NCBI RefSeq assembly: GCF_020089865.1
Contig: NZ_JAIRBM010000014.1
Coordinates: 1-64,000, forward strand
Direction of reading: 5' to 3'
DNA from: Microvirga puerhi
Lineage (GTDB): Bacteria > Pseudomonadota > Alphaproteobacteria > Rhizobiales > Beijerinckiaceae
Length of the DNA: 64,000 bases
Part shown: positions 1-7,987 of the stretch, piece by piece
How positions within the stretch are numbered: the stretch's first letter is position 1
How the letters are laid out: each line of letters opens with the position of its first letter
Program-made: the position numbers and the translations under genes
Notes under the pieces: model-generated
What the model was told of the DNA's origin: nothing
Seen by the model: only the letters and a program-made list of their open reading frames with translations
Databases searched by the model: none

Positions 1-179
1 CTGACACCTATATCGACCACGACAAGCCCGAACGCATGTATGCCCAGGCCGGGCTTGATGCGTCCGGCATCGTCACCAAGGTGTTCGAGGCTTTGGGACA
101 GGAGGAGGCCCGCAAAGCGCGGGCCTGGTCGGCCGGGAAAGAGCGGCCTATCCTTACTTGGTCAGCTGATAGGCGTTAG
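1..179 (+). CDS. dxs: 1-deoxy-D-xylulose-5-phosphate synthase, C-terminal end (partial)
   Basis: The first 58 codons (frame starting at base 3) are the extreme C-terminus of a protein whose beginning lies left of the window. The residues [18 protein letters not shown] and the following [11 protein letters not shown] match the conserved Dxs tail, where an (F/Y)IDHD...Y..AGLDA..I segment closes the transketolase-like C domain. Dxs condenses pyruvate and glyceraldehyde-3-phosphate in the first step of the non-mevalonate isoprenoid pathway. A dxs gene beside hopanoid genes is common in alphaproteobacteria and fits precursor supply for the downstream genes. Only the tail is seen, so the family call rests on about 40 residues. 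Confidence 0.75.
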   Translation, partial: DTYIDHDKPERMYAQAGLDASGIVTKVFEALGQEEARKARAWSAGKERPILTWSADRR

Positions 180-320
180 GCTTTGGCGAATATTGCACGA
201 GCGAGGATATCCAGCTGGCCGACAGGACATGAAATCATATGCATCCCGACGGTCACCAAGTGTCTAACAAGTCGGAAGCAGGCTAAGTTCTGCCGAAGCC
301 GCCGCCTGATGAGGTTTGCA

Positions 321-1517
321 ATGAATGTTGCGACCATTGTGAGTGCCGCTTCGCTTGCCGCCTGGCTCTACCTTCTGTTTGGCAGGGGCCATTTCTGGTG
401 TTGCACTGAGCAGGACGGCTCTCGGGCGTTGGTCGAAGGCAGCCAGCCAATTGATCAGTGGCCGAGTGTAGCTGTCATACTTCCGGCCCGCGACGAAGCC
501 GACCTCATTGCTGCCAGCGTGGGCTCTCTGCTCCGGCAAGACTATCCGGGTGTGCTCACCATAGTCGTTGTCGATGACCAGAGCACTGACGGGACTGCCA
601 CGCTCGCCCGGGAGACAGCCACTCGGATGGGAGCAACCCATCGTCTAGCCGTTATCCACGGAACCGATCCGCCGCTCCATTGGACGGGAAAGCTTTGGGC
701 GATGGCGCAAGGAATAGCCTATCTGGACACACAATCTCGCTCGCCGAACTATGTGCTCTTTACCGATGCGGATATCGTCTACGGACGGGGCACCTTGCGG
801 CAACTAGTCGAACACGCATGCGCATGTCATACCGTTCTCGCCTCTACGATGGTGAAACTGCATTGCGAGACATTCGCCGAACGGATGCTGATCCCGGCCT
901 TCGTCTTCTTTTTTCAGAAGCTATACCCTTTTGCCTGGGTCAACGACCCACGGCGCCGGACGGCTGCTGCTGCGGGCGGTTGTATGCTCGTGCGTCCGGA
1001 TGTGCTTCGGTGCGCAGGAGGCATCCAGGCAATTTGTGGAGCGCTGATCGATGATTGTGCGCTCGGCGCCTTGCTGAAGCGGGAAGGTCCCATTTGGCTT
1101 GGTTTAACGGATAAGGTCCGCAGTGTGCGTGCCGCTCCAACCTTCAGCGATGTAGGCCACATGGTGGCCCGTTCGGCCTATGCCCAGCTTCGCTATTCGC
1201 CCCTGCTCCTCTTGGGCACGCTCCTGGGGATGGGCGTGGTCTACATTGCTCCGCCTCTCACAACAATTCTCGGAGAGAGAACCTCCCGCAGCCTTGGCCT
1301 CGCCGCGTGGATGATGATGGTTCTGGCTTACGCTCCCACGCTACGCTTCTTCAGAGTGAATCGAGCATGGGGGCTGGCCCTTCCCGTAATCGCTTCCATG
1401 TACATGTGGTTTACTTTGGATTCCGCCCTTCAGCATTGGCAGGGCCGAGGGGGAGCATGGAAGGGCCGCTTTCAGGCGGCCCGATCGCAACACACGAATC
1501 AATCCCATAAACGATAG
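321..1517 (+). CDS. hpnB: Hopanoid-associated family 2 glycosyltransferase HpnB
   Basis: A 398-residue membrane-anchored family 2 glycosyltransferase. An N-terminal membrane segment is followed by the nucleotide-sugar fold with IVVVDDQSTDGT and a DADIVY motif (DxD, metal and sugar-nucleotide binding). Hydrophobic segments near residues 300-370 (SPLLLLGTLLGMGVVYI and the following stretch) anchor it in the inner membrane. The layout is typical of HpnB, a conserved member of hopanoid clusters whose acceptor is not established; a role in decorating hopanoid side chains is inferred. An in-frame ATG at 309 is an alternative start. It lies between dxs and hpnD on the same strand. Confidence 0.88.
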   Translation: MNVATIVSAASLAAWLYLLFGRGHFWCCTEQDGSRALVEGSQPIDQWPSVAVILPARDEADLIAASVGSLLRQDYPGVLTIVVVDDQSTDGTATLARETATRMGATHRLAVIHGTDPPLHWTGKLWAMAQGIAYLDTQSRSPNYVLFTDADIVYGRGTLRQLVEHACACHTVLASTMVKLHCETFAERMLIPAFVFFFQKLYPFAWVNDPRRRTAAAAGGCMLVRPDVLRCAGGIQAICGALIDDCALGALLKREGPIWLGLTDKVRSVRAAPTFSDVGHMVARSAYAQLRYSPLLLLGTLLGMGVVYIAPPLTTILGERTSRSLGLAAWMMMVLAYAPTLRFFRVNRAWGLALPVIASMYMWFTLDSALQHWQGRGGAWKGRFQAARSQHTNQSHKR

Positions 1518-1881
1518 TGATGAATGCGTCGGGATTTATATCATAGAAGTCACCAGGTCCGCCGCTTCGCTGTCACGCTTCGCCTGATTGCCCTAGGGGC
1601 GAGTGCCTCGTCGTTTCTTCCGCATCTGCCATCTTCCAAGTGCAAAGACGACTTCCATGTCTCGACAGGCATCGCACGTAACCACCTCGCGTAATGTGCT
1701 TGAGAAGTGGACTCGCCTTTTCGCATCCACAATGCGCACGTCTTAGGAAATTGGGCCCATGAATCCCAAACGGCCTCCCATCATTTGGTCCGAGGCGCCG
1801 GCCATTTATCGGCGTGACAGAAGGTCGTTTGAGCGGCATAATTTCGTGGATCCGCGCACGGCTTTCAGGAGGAGCAGGCGC
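1518..1881. other. Intergenic stretch between hpnB and hpnD
   Basis: About 360 bases with no convincing gene on either strand. An in-frame extension upstream of hpnD starts at 1759, but it is arginine-rich, unlike the family N-terminus, and the strong ribosome-binding site lies further down before 1882. No recognisable hpnC remnant was found here. Confidence 0.5.
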
Positions 1882-2715
1882 ATGGCGGATGTAGCGCTGA
1901 ACGAGAGCGGTTCCCCAGCCGTTGCTGGTAGTTCATTTTACACCGCTATGCGTATACTGCCACGTTCGAGACGCGAGGCAATGTATGCTGTATATGCATT
2001 CTGCCGGGCCGTTGATGACATTGCAGACAGCGGCGAACCCTGCGCCGACCGGGCCAGAAAACTCCAAGCATGGCGAACGGAGGTTGACGGTCTGTTCCAT
2101 GAGCATCCCCCGGAGCGCCTCTCGGCGCTAGCCGCATCTGTCCGTACTTTCGCACTCCGGTCCGACGAGTTCCACGCCGTCATTGACGGAATGATGATGG
2201 ACGTGAAAGGCGACATCTGGCCGCCCGATTGGGCGACGCTCGATCTCTATTGCGACCGGGTCGCAAGTGCCGTCGGTCGGATCTCGGTTCGGATTTTCGG
2301 GATCGACGATCATCATGGCGAGGCTCTCGCCTACCATCTCGGCCGGGCGCTACAACTCACCAACATCCTGCGGGATCTCGATGAGGACGCGGTCCTCGAC
2401 CGGCTCTACTTGCCGCGGGAAGCACTAATCGAAGCGGGCATTTCCCAGTTCGAGCCTGGATTCGTGCTGACCCACCCGCGGATCGGACATGCCTGTAACC
2501 AAGTGGCGGGTAAGGCAGCCGTTCATTTCCATGAAGCAGATCGGGTTATGGCTGAATGTTCCCGTAGCTCCGTGCGTGCGCCACGTCTGATGGCGGCGGC
2601 ATATTCGACGATTCTTGACGAGCTTCTGGCGCGTGGTTGGGATCCGCCTCGGCCGGTTGTTCATATCGGCCGCCTGAGCGTTTTAAGGGCATTGTTGCGG
2701 TATGGGCTGATCTGA
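1882..2715 (+). CDS. hpnD: Presqualene diphosphate synthase HpnD
   Basis: A 277-residue squalene/phytoene synthase family protein that joins two farnesyl diphosphates into presqualene diphosphate, the first committed step towards squalene in the HpnCDE route. Both metal-binding aspartate motifs are visible: AVDDIAD near residue 50 and NILRDLDEDA near residue 165, with the family signature MYAVYAFCRAVDD. The ATG at 1882 is chosen because AGGAGGAGCAGG lies just upstream and the protein then starts just before the family's SSFYTAMRILP block. It sits 92 bases before shc. Phytoene synthase is the alternative, but the hopanoid context favours HpnD. Confidence 0.88.
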   Translation: MADVALNESGSPAVAGSSFYTAMRILPRSRREAMYAVYAFCRAVDDIADSGEPCADRARKLQAWRTEVDGLFHEHPPERLSALAASVRTFALRSDEFHAVIDGMMMDVKGDIWPPDWATLDLYCDRVASAVGRISVRIFGIDDHHGEALAYHLGRALQLTNILRDLDEDAVLDRLYLPREALIEAGISQFEPGFVLTHPRIGHACNQVAGKAAVHFHEADRVMAECSRSSVRAPRLMAAAYSTILDELLARGWDPPRPVVHIGRLSVLRALLRYGLI

Positions 2716-2807
2716 TGGAGAACTTGGCCCGAATACTTCCCAACAACAAGGCTGATCGATCCGCGCAATATTTGCTGTTGAGGCCCGCATTGTAGGCACC
2801 AGATGGT

Positions 2808-4796
2808 GTGGAACGCATCATGCGCCGACTTAGTCTAGACCGGATTGAGGCATCACCCGAACTGATCGACGCGAAGATCGATACTACGAGTCGCGCACTC
2901 ATCGCACAGGCTCAAGCCGATGGGCACTGGAGATTCGAGCTTGAGGCCGATGCCACGATTTCTGCCGAATATGTACTTCTTAAGCATTATCTCGGGGAGC
3001 CAGCGAAAAGCGACCTTGAAGACAAGATCGCAGCATATCTGCGTCGCATCCAAGCCGGTGACGGCGGATGGCCCCTATTCCATGGCGGGTCTTCCGATCT
3101 GAGCGCGAGCGTCAAGGCATACTTTGCGCTGAAGATGATTGGAGACGCGCCCGACGCTTTGCACATGCGCCGGGCTCGTGATTTGATCCTCGTGCATGGC
3201 GGCGCCGCACAGAGCAATGTCTTCACCCGGACGCTGTTGGCACTCTATGGTGACATCCCTTGGCGGGCCGTACCAGTCATGCCGGTCGAGATGATGCTTC
3301 TCCCTCGCTGGTTTCCCTTCCATCTCTCAAAGATATCATACTGGGCGCGCACGGTTCTTGTTCCGCTCATGGTCCTGCAGGTCTTGAAGCCGAAGGCGCG
3401 CAGCCGGAACGGCATCGATGTCCAGGAGCTTTTCGTGACTGCGCCGAGCAGCGAGCGTAAGTGGCCGCGGGGAGCGCATCAGACGTCGACATGGGCTCAC
3501 CTCTTCAGAATGATCGACGCCGTTCTGCACAAAACGGAGCGCTTCTTTCCGAAGGGCTCCCGCGAGCGTGCGATCCAGGCAGCAATTGCTTTCGTGGAAG
3601 AGCGCCTGAACGGCCAAGATGGGCTAGGCGCCATATTCCCCGCTATGGCCAATGCCATGATGATGTACAATGCTTTAGGGTATCCAGGAGACCACCCACG
3701 TATGGTTTCGGCACGGGAAGCAATAGAGCGCCTCCTGGTCGTGAAGAGCAACGAAGCTTATTGTCAGCCATGCCTCTCCCCCGTGTGGGATACAGTCCTT
3801 GCCTGCCAGGCTCTTTTCGAAGCGGAGAGTGATGATGCAAGGCGGTACGGTCTAGGTGGAATCGCTTGGCTGAAGCGGCGCCAGGTCCTTGATGTCGCGG
3901 GTGACTGGGCGGCGACATGCCCTCATGTGCGGCCCGGCGGTTGGGCGTTCCAATACGGCAATCCCTACTATCCCGATGTCGACGATACCGCTGTGGTTGT
4001 GATGACAATGCACCGTGCACAAGCGCTGCTTCCTCCGATGGCTTCATTGGCTCTTGAGGAGCCAATCGCCCGCGGGCGCGAGTGGGTCATAGGTCTTCAG
4101 AGCCGCAACGGCGGCTGGGGCGCCTTCGACACGGATAACAGTTACGCATATCTCAACCATATCCCCTTTGCCGATCATGGAGCGCTTCTCGATCCTCCAA
4201 CGGTCGACGTGACGGCGCGCTGCGTGTCAATGCTCGCTCAACTGGGTGACAAGCCCGAACCGGGCTCACCGCTGGCGCGAGGCATTGAGTATCTACTCGC
4301 GGAGCAGAAAGATGATGGAAGCTGGTTCGGCCGCTGGGGTATCAATTACATTTATGGCACCTGGTCGGCTCTTTGTGCCCTGCACGCGGCGAGAGTTGAC
4401 CCGCATTCGGATGCAATGCGCCAAGCGGTCGACTGGCTGATCCGAATTCAGAACCCCGATGGGGGCTGGGGCGAAGGCGGCGACAGCTATCGCCTTGATT
4501 ATCGGAGTTATCAACCCGTGCAAAGCACGGCGTCTCAGAGCGCTTGGGCGCTCCTGGGTCTCATGGCCGCTGGCGAAGCCGAACACCCCGCTGTCAGCCG
4601 CGGAATCGAATATCTCTGCAACACCCAAGGGCAGGACGGATTCTGGCCCGAGGAGCATTTCACAGCGACGGGTTTCCCACGGGTCTTCTACTTGCGTTAT
4701 CACGGCTATCCAAAGTTCTTCCCACTTTGGGCGCTCGCCCGCTACCGCAGCCTGAAGGCGGGCACCGTCGGGGCCCGCGACTGGGTCGGAATGTGA
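2808..4796 (+). CDS. shc: Squalene-hopene cyclase
   Basis: A 662-residue terpene cyclase that folds and cyclises squalene into hopene/hopanol at the inner membrane. The catalytic DVDDTA motif (DxDD, the acid that protonates squalene) lies near residue 390, followed by several QW-type repeats (GGWGAFD, DGSWFGRWG, DGGWGEGG, DGFWPE) that stabilise the alpha/alpha barrel. Length is normal for bacterial Shc. A GTG at 2808 or an ATG at 2820 could start translation. The stop codon overlaps the GTG start of hpnG by four bases (GTGA), so the two are probably translationally coupled. Confidence 0.95.
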   Translation: MERIMRRLSLDRIEASPELIDAKIDTTSRALIAQAQADGHWRFELEADATISAEYVLLKHYLGEPAKSDLEDKIAAYLRRIQAGDGGWPLFHGGSSDLSASVKAYFALKMIGDAPDALHMRRARDLILVHGGAAQSNVFTRTLLALYGDIPWRAVPVMPVEMMLLPRWFPFHLSKISYWARTVLVPLMVLQVLKPKARSRNGIDVQELFVTAPSSERKWPRGAHQTSTWAHLFRMIDAVLHKTERFFPKGSRERAIQAAIAFVEERLNGQDGLGAIFPAMANAMMMYNALGYPGDHPRMVSAREAIERLLVVKSNEAYCQPCLSPVWDTVLACQALFEAESDDARRYGLGGIAWLKRRQVLDVAGDWAATCPHVRPGGWAFQYGNPYYPDVDDTAVVVMTMHRAQALLPPMASLALEEPIARGREWVIGLQSRNGGWGAFDTDNSYAYLNHIPFADHGALLDPPTVDVTARCVSMLAQLGDKPEPGSPLARGIEYLLAEQKDDGSWFGRWGINYIYGTWSALCALHAARVDPHSDAMRQAVDWLIRIQNPDGGWGEGGDSYRLDYRSYQPVQSTASQSAWALLGLMAAGEAEHPAVSRGIEYLCNTQGQDGFWPEEHFTATGFPRVFYLRYHGYPKFFPLWALARYRSLKAGTVGARDWVGM

Positions 4797-5710
4797 ACTC
4801 CAGGCTCCCGCTCCTGATCGTGACCGGACTCGCCTCTGAAGCGCGCATCGTGCATCGAGCGGAACAGTGGACGCGGCTCTCCATTCCAAAAGACGCTCTC
4901 GCCAAAGAAGATGAGCATCAGGTGGATCCTAAAGGTAGACCCACTTTTGGGGTCGAGGCTCTCGCGCATTCTTCGGAAAAGCGGATCCGATTTGCCGCCG
5001 CAAAATCCAGTACGGCGAAGAAGACGGATGATTCCACGTTCGTGGAAACGGCAATAGTCACCAGGCTAGACAATGTCATCCTCTGGTCGGACGGCTCACC
5101 GGACCGGTTGCGTCATATGCTCCGCAGACTCGCTCCTGCTTACCGGGCCGTGGTCAGTTTCGGGATCGCAGGTGGGCTTGATGTCGTTCTCTCCCCCGGC
5201 GATGCAGTTCTGGCTCGCGGCATCATTGCTGGAACCACGCGGTGGGTTGCGCATCCTGGACTCACCCAGGACTGGGTTCAAAGGTTGATAGCAGGGGGCC
5301 AGAACGTCGTTGTGGCCGAGATTGTGGGCGTCGACGTCCCAGTTCTGACTGCTGCCGCGAAAGCGGCTCTCCGCGCCGCCACGGATGCTGCTGCCGTAGA
5401 TATGGAATCCCATGTTGCAGCAGAGTTTGCGGCGGCCAACGGAATTCCGTTTGCGGCGCTTCGGATCGTCTGCGACTCAGCCACTCATTCACTTCCACCA
5501 TTTGTCTGCGACGCACTAGGCGCCAATGGAGTACTGGGTTGGCGGCGTGTTCTTGGCATGCTCATGCGGCGTCCCCTGCAGATCCTCTCGCTGCCACGTC
5601 TGGCATGGGATACGGCGGCAGCCTTCACAGGATTACGTCGTTGCAGGGCCCTTCTTGGACCTGACCTTGGAAACCCCGGTCTCGCTCAGCCTTTCAGCGA
5701 CGTTTCGTGA
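4793..5710 (+). CDS. hpnG: Hopanoid-associated nucleosidase/phosphorylase HpnG with an internal insertion
   Basis: Belongs to the HpnG family, related to the MTA/SAH nucleosidases, which removes adenine from adenosylhopane to give a ribosylhopane intermediate. The core shows VVSFGIAGGLDVVLSPGD, then VDMESHVAAEFAAANG and LRIVCDSA, the nucleosidase signature with its conserved glutamate and aspartate. The GTG start at 4793 overlaps the shc stop. At 305 residues it is longer than a usual member (about 210-240), because residues about 21-88 form an insertion after LIVTGLASEARIV. The 3' end overlaps convergent hpnH by 78 bases. Function of the interrupted protein is uncertain. Confidence 0.85.
   Translation: MNSRLPLLIVTGLASEARIVHRAEQWTRLSIPKDALAKEDEHQVDPKGRPTFGVEALAHSSEKRIRFAAAKSSTAKKTDDSTFVETAIVTRLDNVILWSDGSPDRLRHMLRRLAPAYRAVVSFGIAGGLDVVLSPGDAVLARGIIAGTTRWVAHPGLTQDWVQRLIAGGQNVVVAEIVGVDVPVLTAAAKAALRAATDAAAVDMESHVAAEFAAANGIPFAALRIVCDSATHSLPPFVCDALGANGVLGWRRVLGMLMRRPLQILSLPRLAWDTAAAFTGLRRCRALLGPDLGNPGLAQPFSDVS
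4853..5056. repeat. In-frame insertion inside hpnG, possible interspersed element
   Basis: About 204 bases that add about 68 residues between the first strand of HpnG and its expected continuation. The segment includes TGGATCC, CCCACTTTTGGGG and TCGGAAAAGCGGATCC, resembling short palindromic intergenic repeats common in Hyphomicrobiales. The encoded residues are hydrophilic and unlike the family. Edges are approximate: EARIV before and ETAIV at the far side look alike. Identification as a repeat is inference; only one copy was noticed in this window. Confidence 0.4.
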
Positions 5711-6781
5711 GAAGACGAATTGTGCTGGACGCTGTCGGTCCAGCGGAATTTCCGGCGCCATCAGGCCTTCAGTTGCCACCCCACGCAAGGCGATCCAAGC
5801 TGCCTTCCATGGCCGCCGAACCATGTCCGTCACGGCCGATGCTTCGTAGCCTGAATGAACCATGCAATCAGCGCATTTTTCGTACCGGCCAGTACCGTAG
5901 GTATCCCAATGCGTATCTTCGATCAATTCCCGGTAGGTCTTGGCGTAACCCTCTCCGAGAAGGTAGCACGGTCGCTGCCATCCGAAGATGGTTCGAGTAG
6001 GGTTGCCCCACGGCGTGCACTGATAGGTTTGGTTTCCAGCCAGGAAATCAAGATAGAGGGCCGATTGGTTGAACGCCCACCGCTTGCCACCGTCGCCGAG
6101 GCGGAAGATACGGCGAAAGAGTTCTTTGGTGGCTCTTCGGTTAAGGAAATGCTTCTGGTCTGGGGCTCTTTCATAGGCGTATCCGGGCGAAACGGTGAGG
6201 CCATCCACCTCAAGCGCCATGACCGTGTCGAAAAACCGTGCGACCCGCTCCGGGTCGGCAGCCTTGAATAAGGTGCAGTTTATTGTCACGCGGAAGCCCC
6301 TTGCCTGAGCCAACTTAAGGGCAGCAACAGCACGCTCGTAGACACCTGACCGGCCCACTGAGCAGTCGTGCGTCTCCTCGTCGCCATCCAGATGGATGGA
6401 CCAAGTGAAGTACGGGCTCGGTCGGTACTGATGGATTTTCTTTTCCAGCAAGAGCGCGTTGGTGCAGACAATCACGAATTTGCGTCGCGCCAGCGCGCCC
6501 TCGATGATTTGAGGAAGTTCCTTGTGCAGGAGCGGTTCGCCGCCTGCGAGGACGACGACTGGCGTGCCGCACTCATCAATCGCCTCGAGGCATTCCTCCA
6601 CGGACAGACGCCTATTCAGGATCGGTTCCGGGTAATCGATCTTGCCGCATCCTGCACAGGACAGATTGCATCGAAACAGAGGCTCGAGCATCAACACGAG
6701 CGGATAGCGCTGCCGGCCGGCAAGATGTTGGCGGACAACATAAATACCGATGAGCAGAATCTGACGGAGGGGAATGCCCAC
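5633..6781 (-). CDS. hpnH: Adenosylhopane-forming radical SAM protein HpnH
   Basis: A 382-residue radical SAM enzyme that adds the 5'-deoxyadenosyl group to diploptene to make adenosylhopane, the first C35 hopanoid. The [4Fe-4S] motif CNLSCAGC (CxxxCxxC) follows the conserved PLVLMLEPLFR block, with GGEPLLH further on and a C-terminal cysteine cluster in RYEKCADCMVHSGYE. The GTG at 6781 is chosen because MGIPLRQIL aligns with usual HpnH N-termini and an AAGGA lies upstream. A longer start, a TTG at 6841, would overlap the ispH stop but adds 20 atypical residues. It is probably co-transcribed with ispH. Confidence 0.93.
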   Translation of the reverse strand: MGIPLRQILLIGIYVVRQHLAGRQRYPLVLMLEPLFRCNLSCAGCGKIDYPEPILNRRLSVEECLEAIDECGTPVVVLAGGEPLLHKELPQIIEGALARRKFVIVCTNALLLEKKIHQYRPSPYFTWSIHLDGDEETHDCSVGRSGVYERAVAALKLAQARGFRVTINCTLFKAADPERVARFFDTVMALEVDGLTVSPGYAYERAPDQKHFLNRRATKELFRRIFRLGDGGKRWAFNQSALYLDFLAGNQTYQCTPWGNPTRTIFGWQRPCYLLGEGYAKTYRELIEDTHWDTYGTGRYEKCADCMVHSGYEASAVTDMVRRPWKAAWIALRGVATEGLMAPEIPLDRQRPAQFVFSRNVAERLSETGVSKVRSKKGPATT

Positions 6782-6837
6782 GATTAAATCCTTGCTTTGA
6801 TCGTTTGATCGGACGCCGCTCTTCCGCCTGACCAGGG

Positions 6838-7764
6838 TCAAATGTTCGCGAGTTCTGCAGGCAGGCGGAAGTTGACGGTCTCGTCGACGCCCGGAAGCAC
6901 TGAGATCTCGACAGGGCAGCTTCGGGCGAGGGCATCGAGGACCCTCTCGACGAGCACCTCAGGCGCCGAGGCGCCGGCGGTCAGCCCGATGGCCTCGATC
7001 TGGTGCAACCATTTAGGGTCGATATCCGTCTCATCCTCGATGAGGTAGCTCGGCACGCCAACCTCCTCGCCGATCTCCCGCAGACGGTTGGAATTAGAAC
7101 TGTTGCGCGCTCCGACCACCAGCAGGAGATCGCACTCCCGGCAGAGCTGCCGGACCGCCGTCTGGCGGTTTTGCGTAGCGTAGCAGATATCTCTCGTCTC
7201 CGGCCCAACCACATCGTGAAAGCGCCGCCCCAGAGCCGCAATGATTGATCGGGTGTCGTCCACGCTCAGGGTCGTCTGGGTCACGTAGGCGATGCGTGCC
7301 TCAGCCGGAAGGTCAAGCGCTTCGACATCGGCCGCGTTCTGCACTAGATGAACGGCGCCTTTGATCTGTCCCAATGTACCTTCGACCTCTGGATGCCCGG
7401 CGTGGCCGATGAGTACGAGCGTCCGTCCCTGTGTCACATAGCGCTGACCTTGGTGGTGAACCTTGGTGACGAGTGGGCAGGTGGCATCCAGCACAGGCAA
7501 ATGTCTTGCCTGAGCATCCGCCACGATCATGCGGGAAACGCCGTGTGCGCTAAAGATCACGATCGATCCGTCCGGCACTTCGTCGAGCTTCTCCACGAAG
7601 CGGGCGCCCTTTCTCTCGAGGCTTTCGACCACATACCGATTGTGAACGATCTGATGTCGGACGTAGATGGGAGCACCATACTTGGCGAGCGTGCGCTCCA
7701 CGATTTCGATTGCACGGACAACGCCGGCACAGAAGCCGCGAGGCTGAGCGAGGATAACTTTCAT
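6838..7764 (-). CDS. ispH: 4-hydroxy-3-methylbut-2-enyl diphosphate reductase
   Basis: A 308-residue IspH (LytB) that makes IPP and DMAPP in the last step of the non-mevalonate pathway. The three cysteine ligands of the iron-sulfur cluster are present in RGFCAGV (residue 12), DATCPLV and ICYATQNRQ; the last also contains the TxNRQ substrate motif. Full length for the family. It sits directly upstream of hpnH on the minus strand, and its presence in a hopanoid locus suggests a second, pathway-dedicated copy. The divergent gene hpnN begins 223 bases away, so promoters for both directions should lie in 7765-7987. Confidence 0.95.
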   Translation of the reverse strand: MKVILAQPRGFCAGVVRAIEIVERTLAKYGAPIYVRHQIVHNRYVVESLERKGARFVEKLDEVPDGSIVIFSAHGVSRMIVADAQARHLPVLDATCPLVTKVHHQGQRYVTQGRTLVLIGHAGHPEVEGTLGQIKGAVHLVQNAADVEALDLPAEARIAYVTQTTLSVDDTRSIIAALGRRFHDVVGPETRDICYATQNRQTAVRQLCRECDLLLVVGARNSSNSNRLREIGEEVGVPSYLIEDETDIDPKWLHQIEAIGLTAGASAPEVLVERVLDALARSCPVEISVLPGVDETVNFRLPAELANI

Positions 7765-7987
7765 ATTCTATCCTCTTATGCGCACGACACGCTAAGGCCG
7801 CTCGGGTCTTCTAAAATGGAAATCTGGCCTTTTGACGTCATCCAAAAGCCGGCGCAATACGGGGCCTTGATGCCACACAGCCTATAGGATGGAATTACAC
7901 AAGCCTTGCTGAAGGCTCCTATAAGCCTTTTACTGCGTTATCGAACCTGCATAAGCCAGCAGTACTGACTGGCCCGCACATCATTCA

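Noticed and set aside
1759-1881. An upstream start extending HpnD by 41 residues
   Set aside because: The extension is arginine-rich and not family-like, while AGGAGGAGCAGG marks the ATG at 1882.
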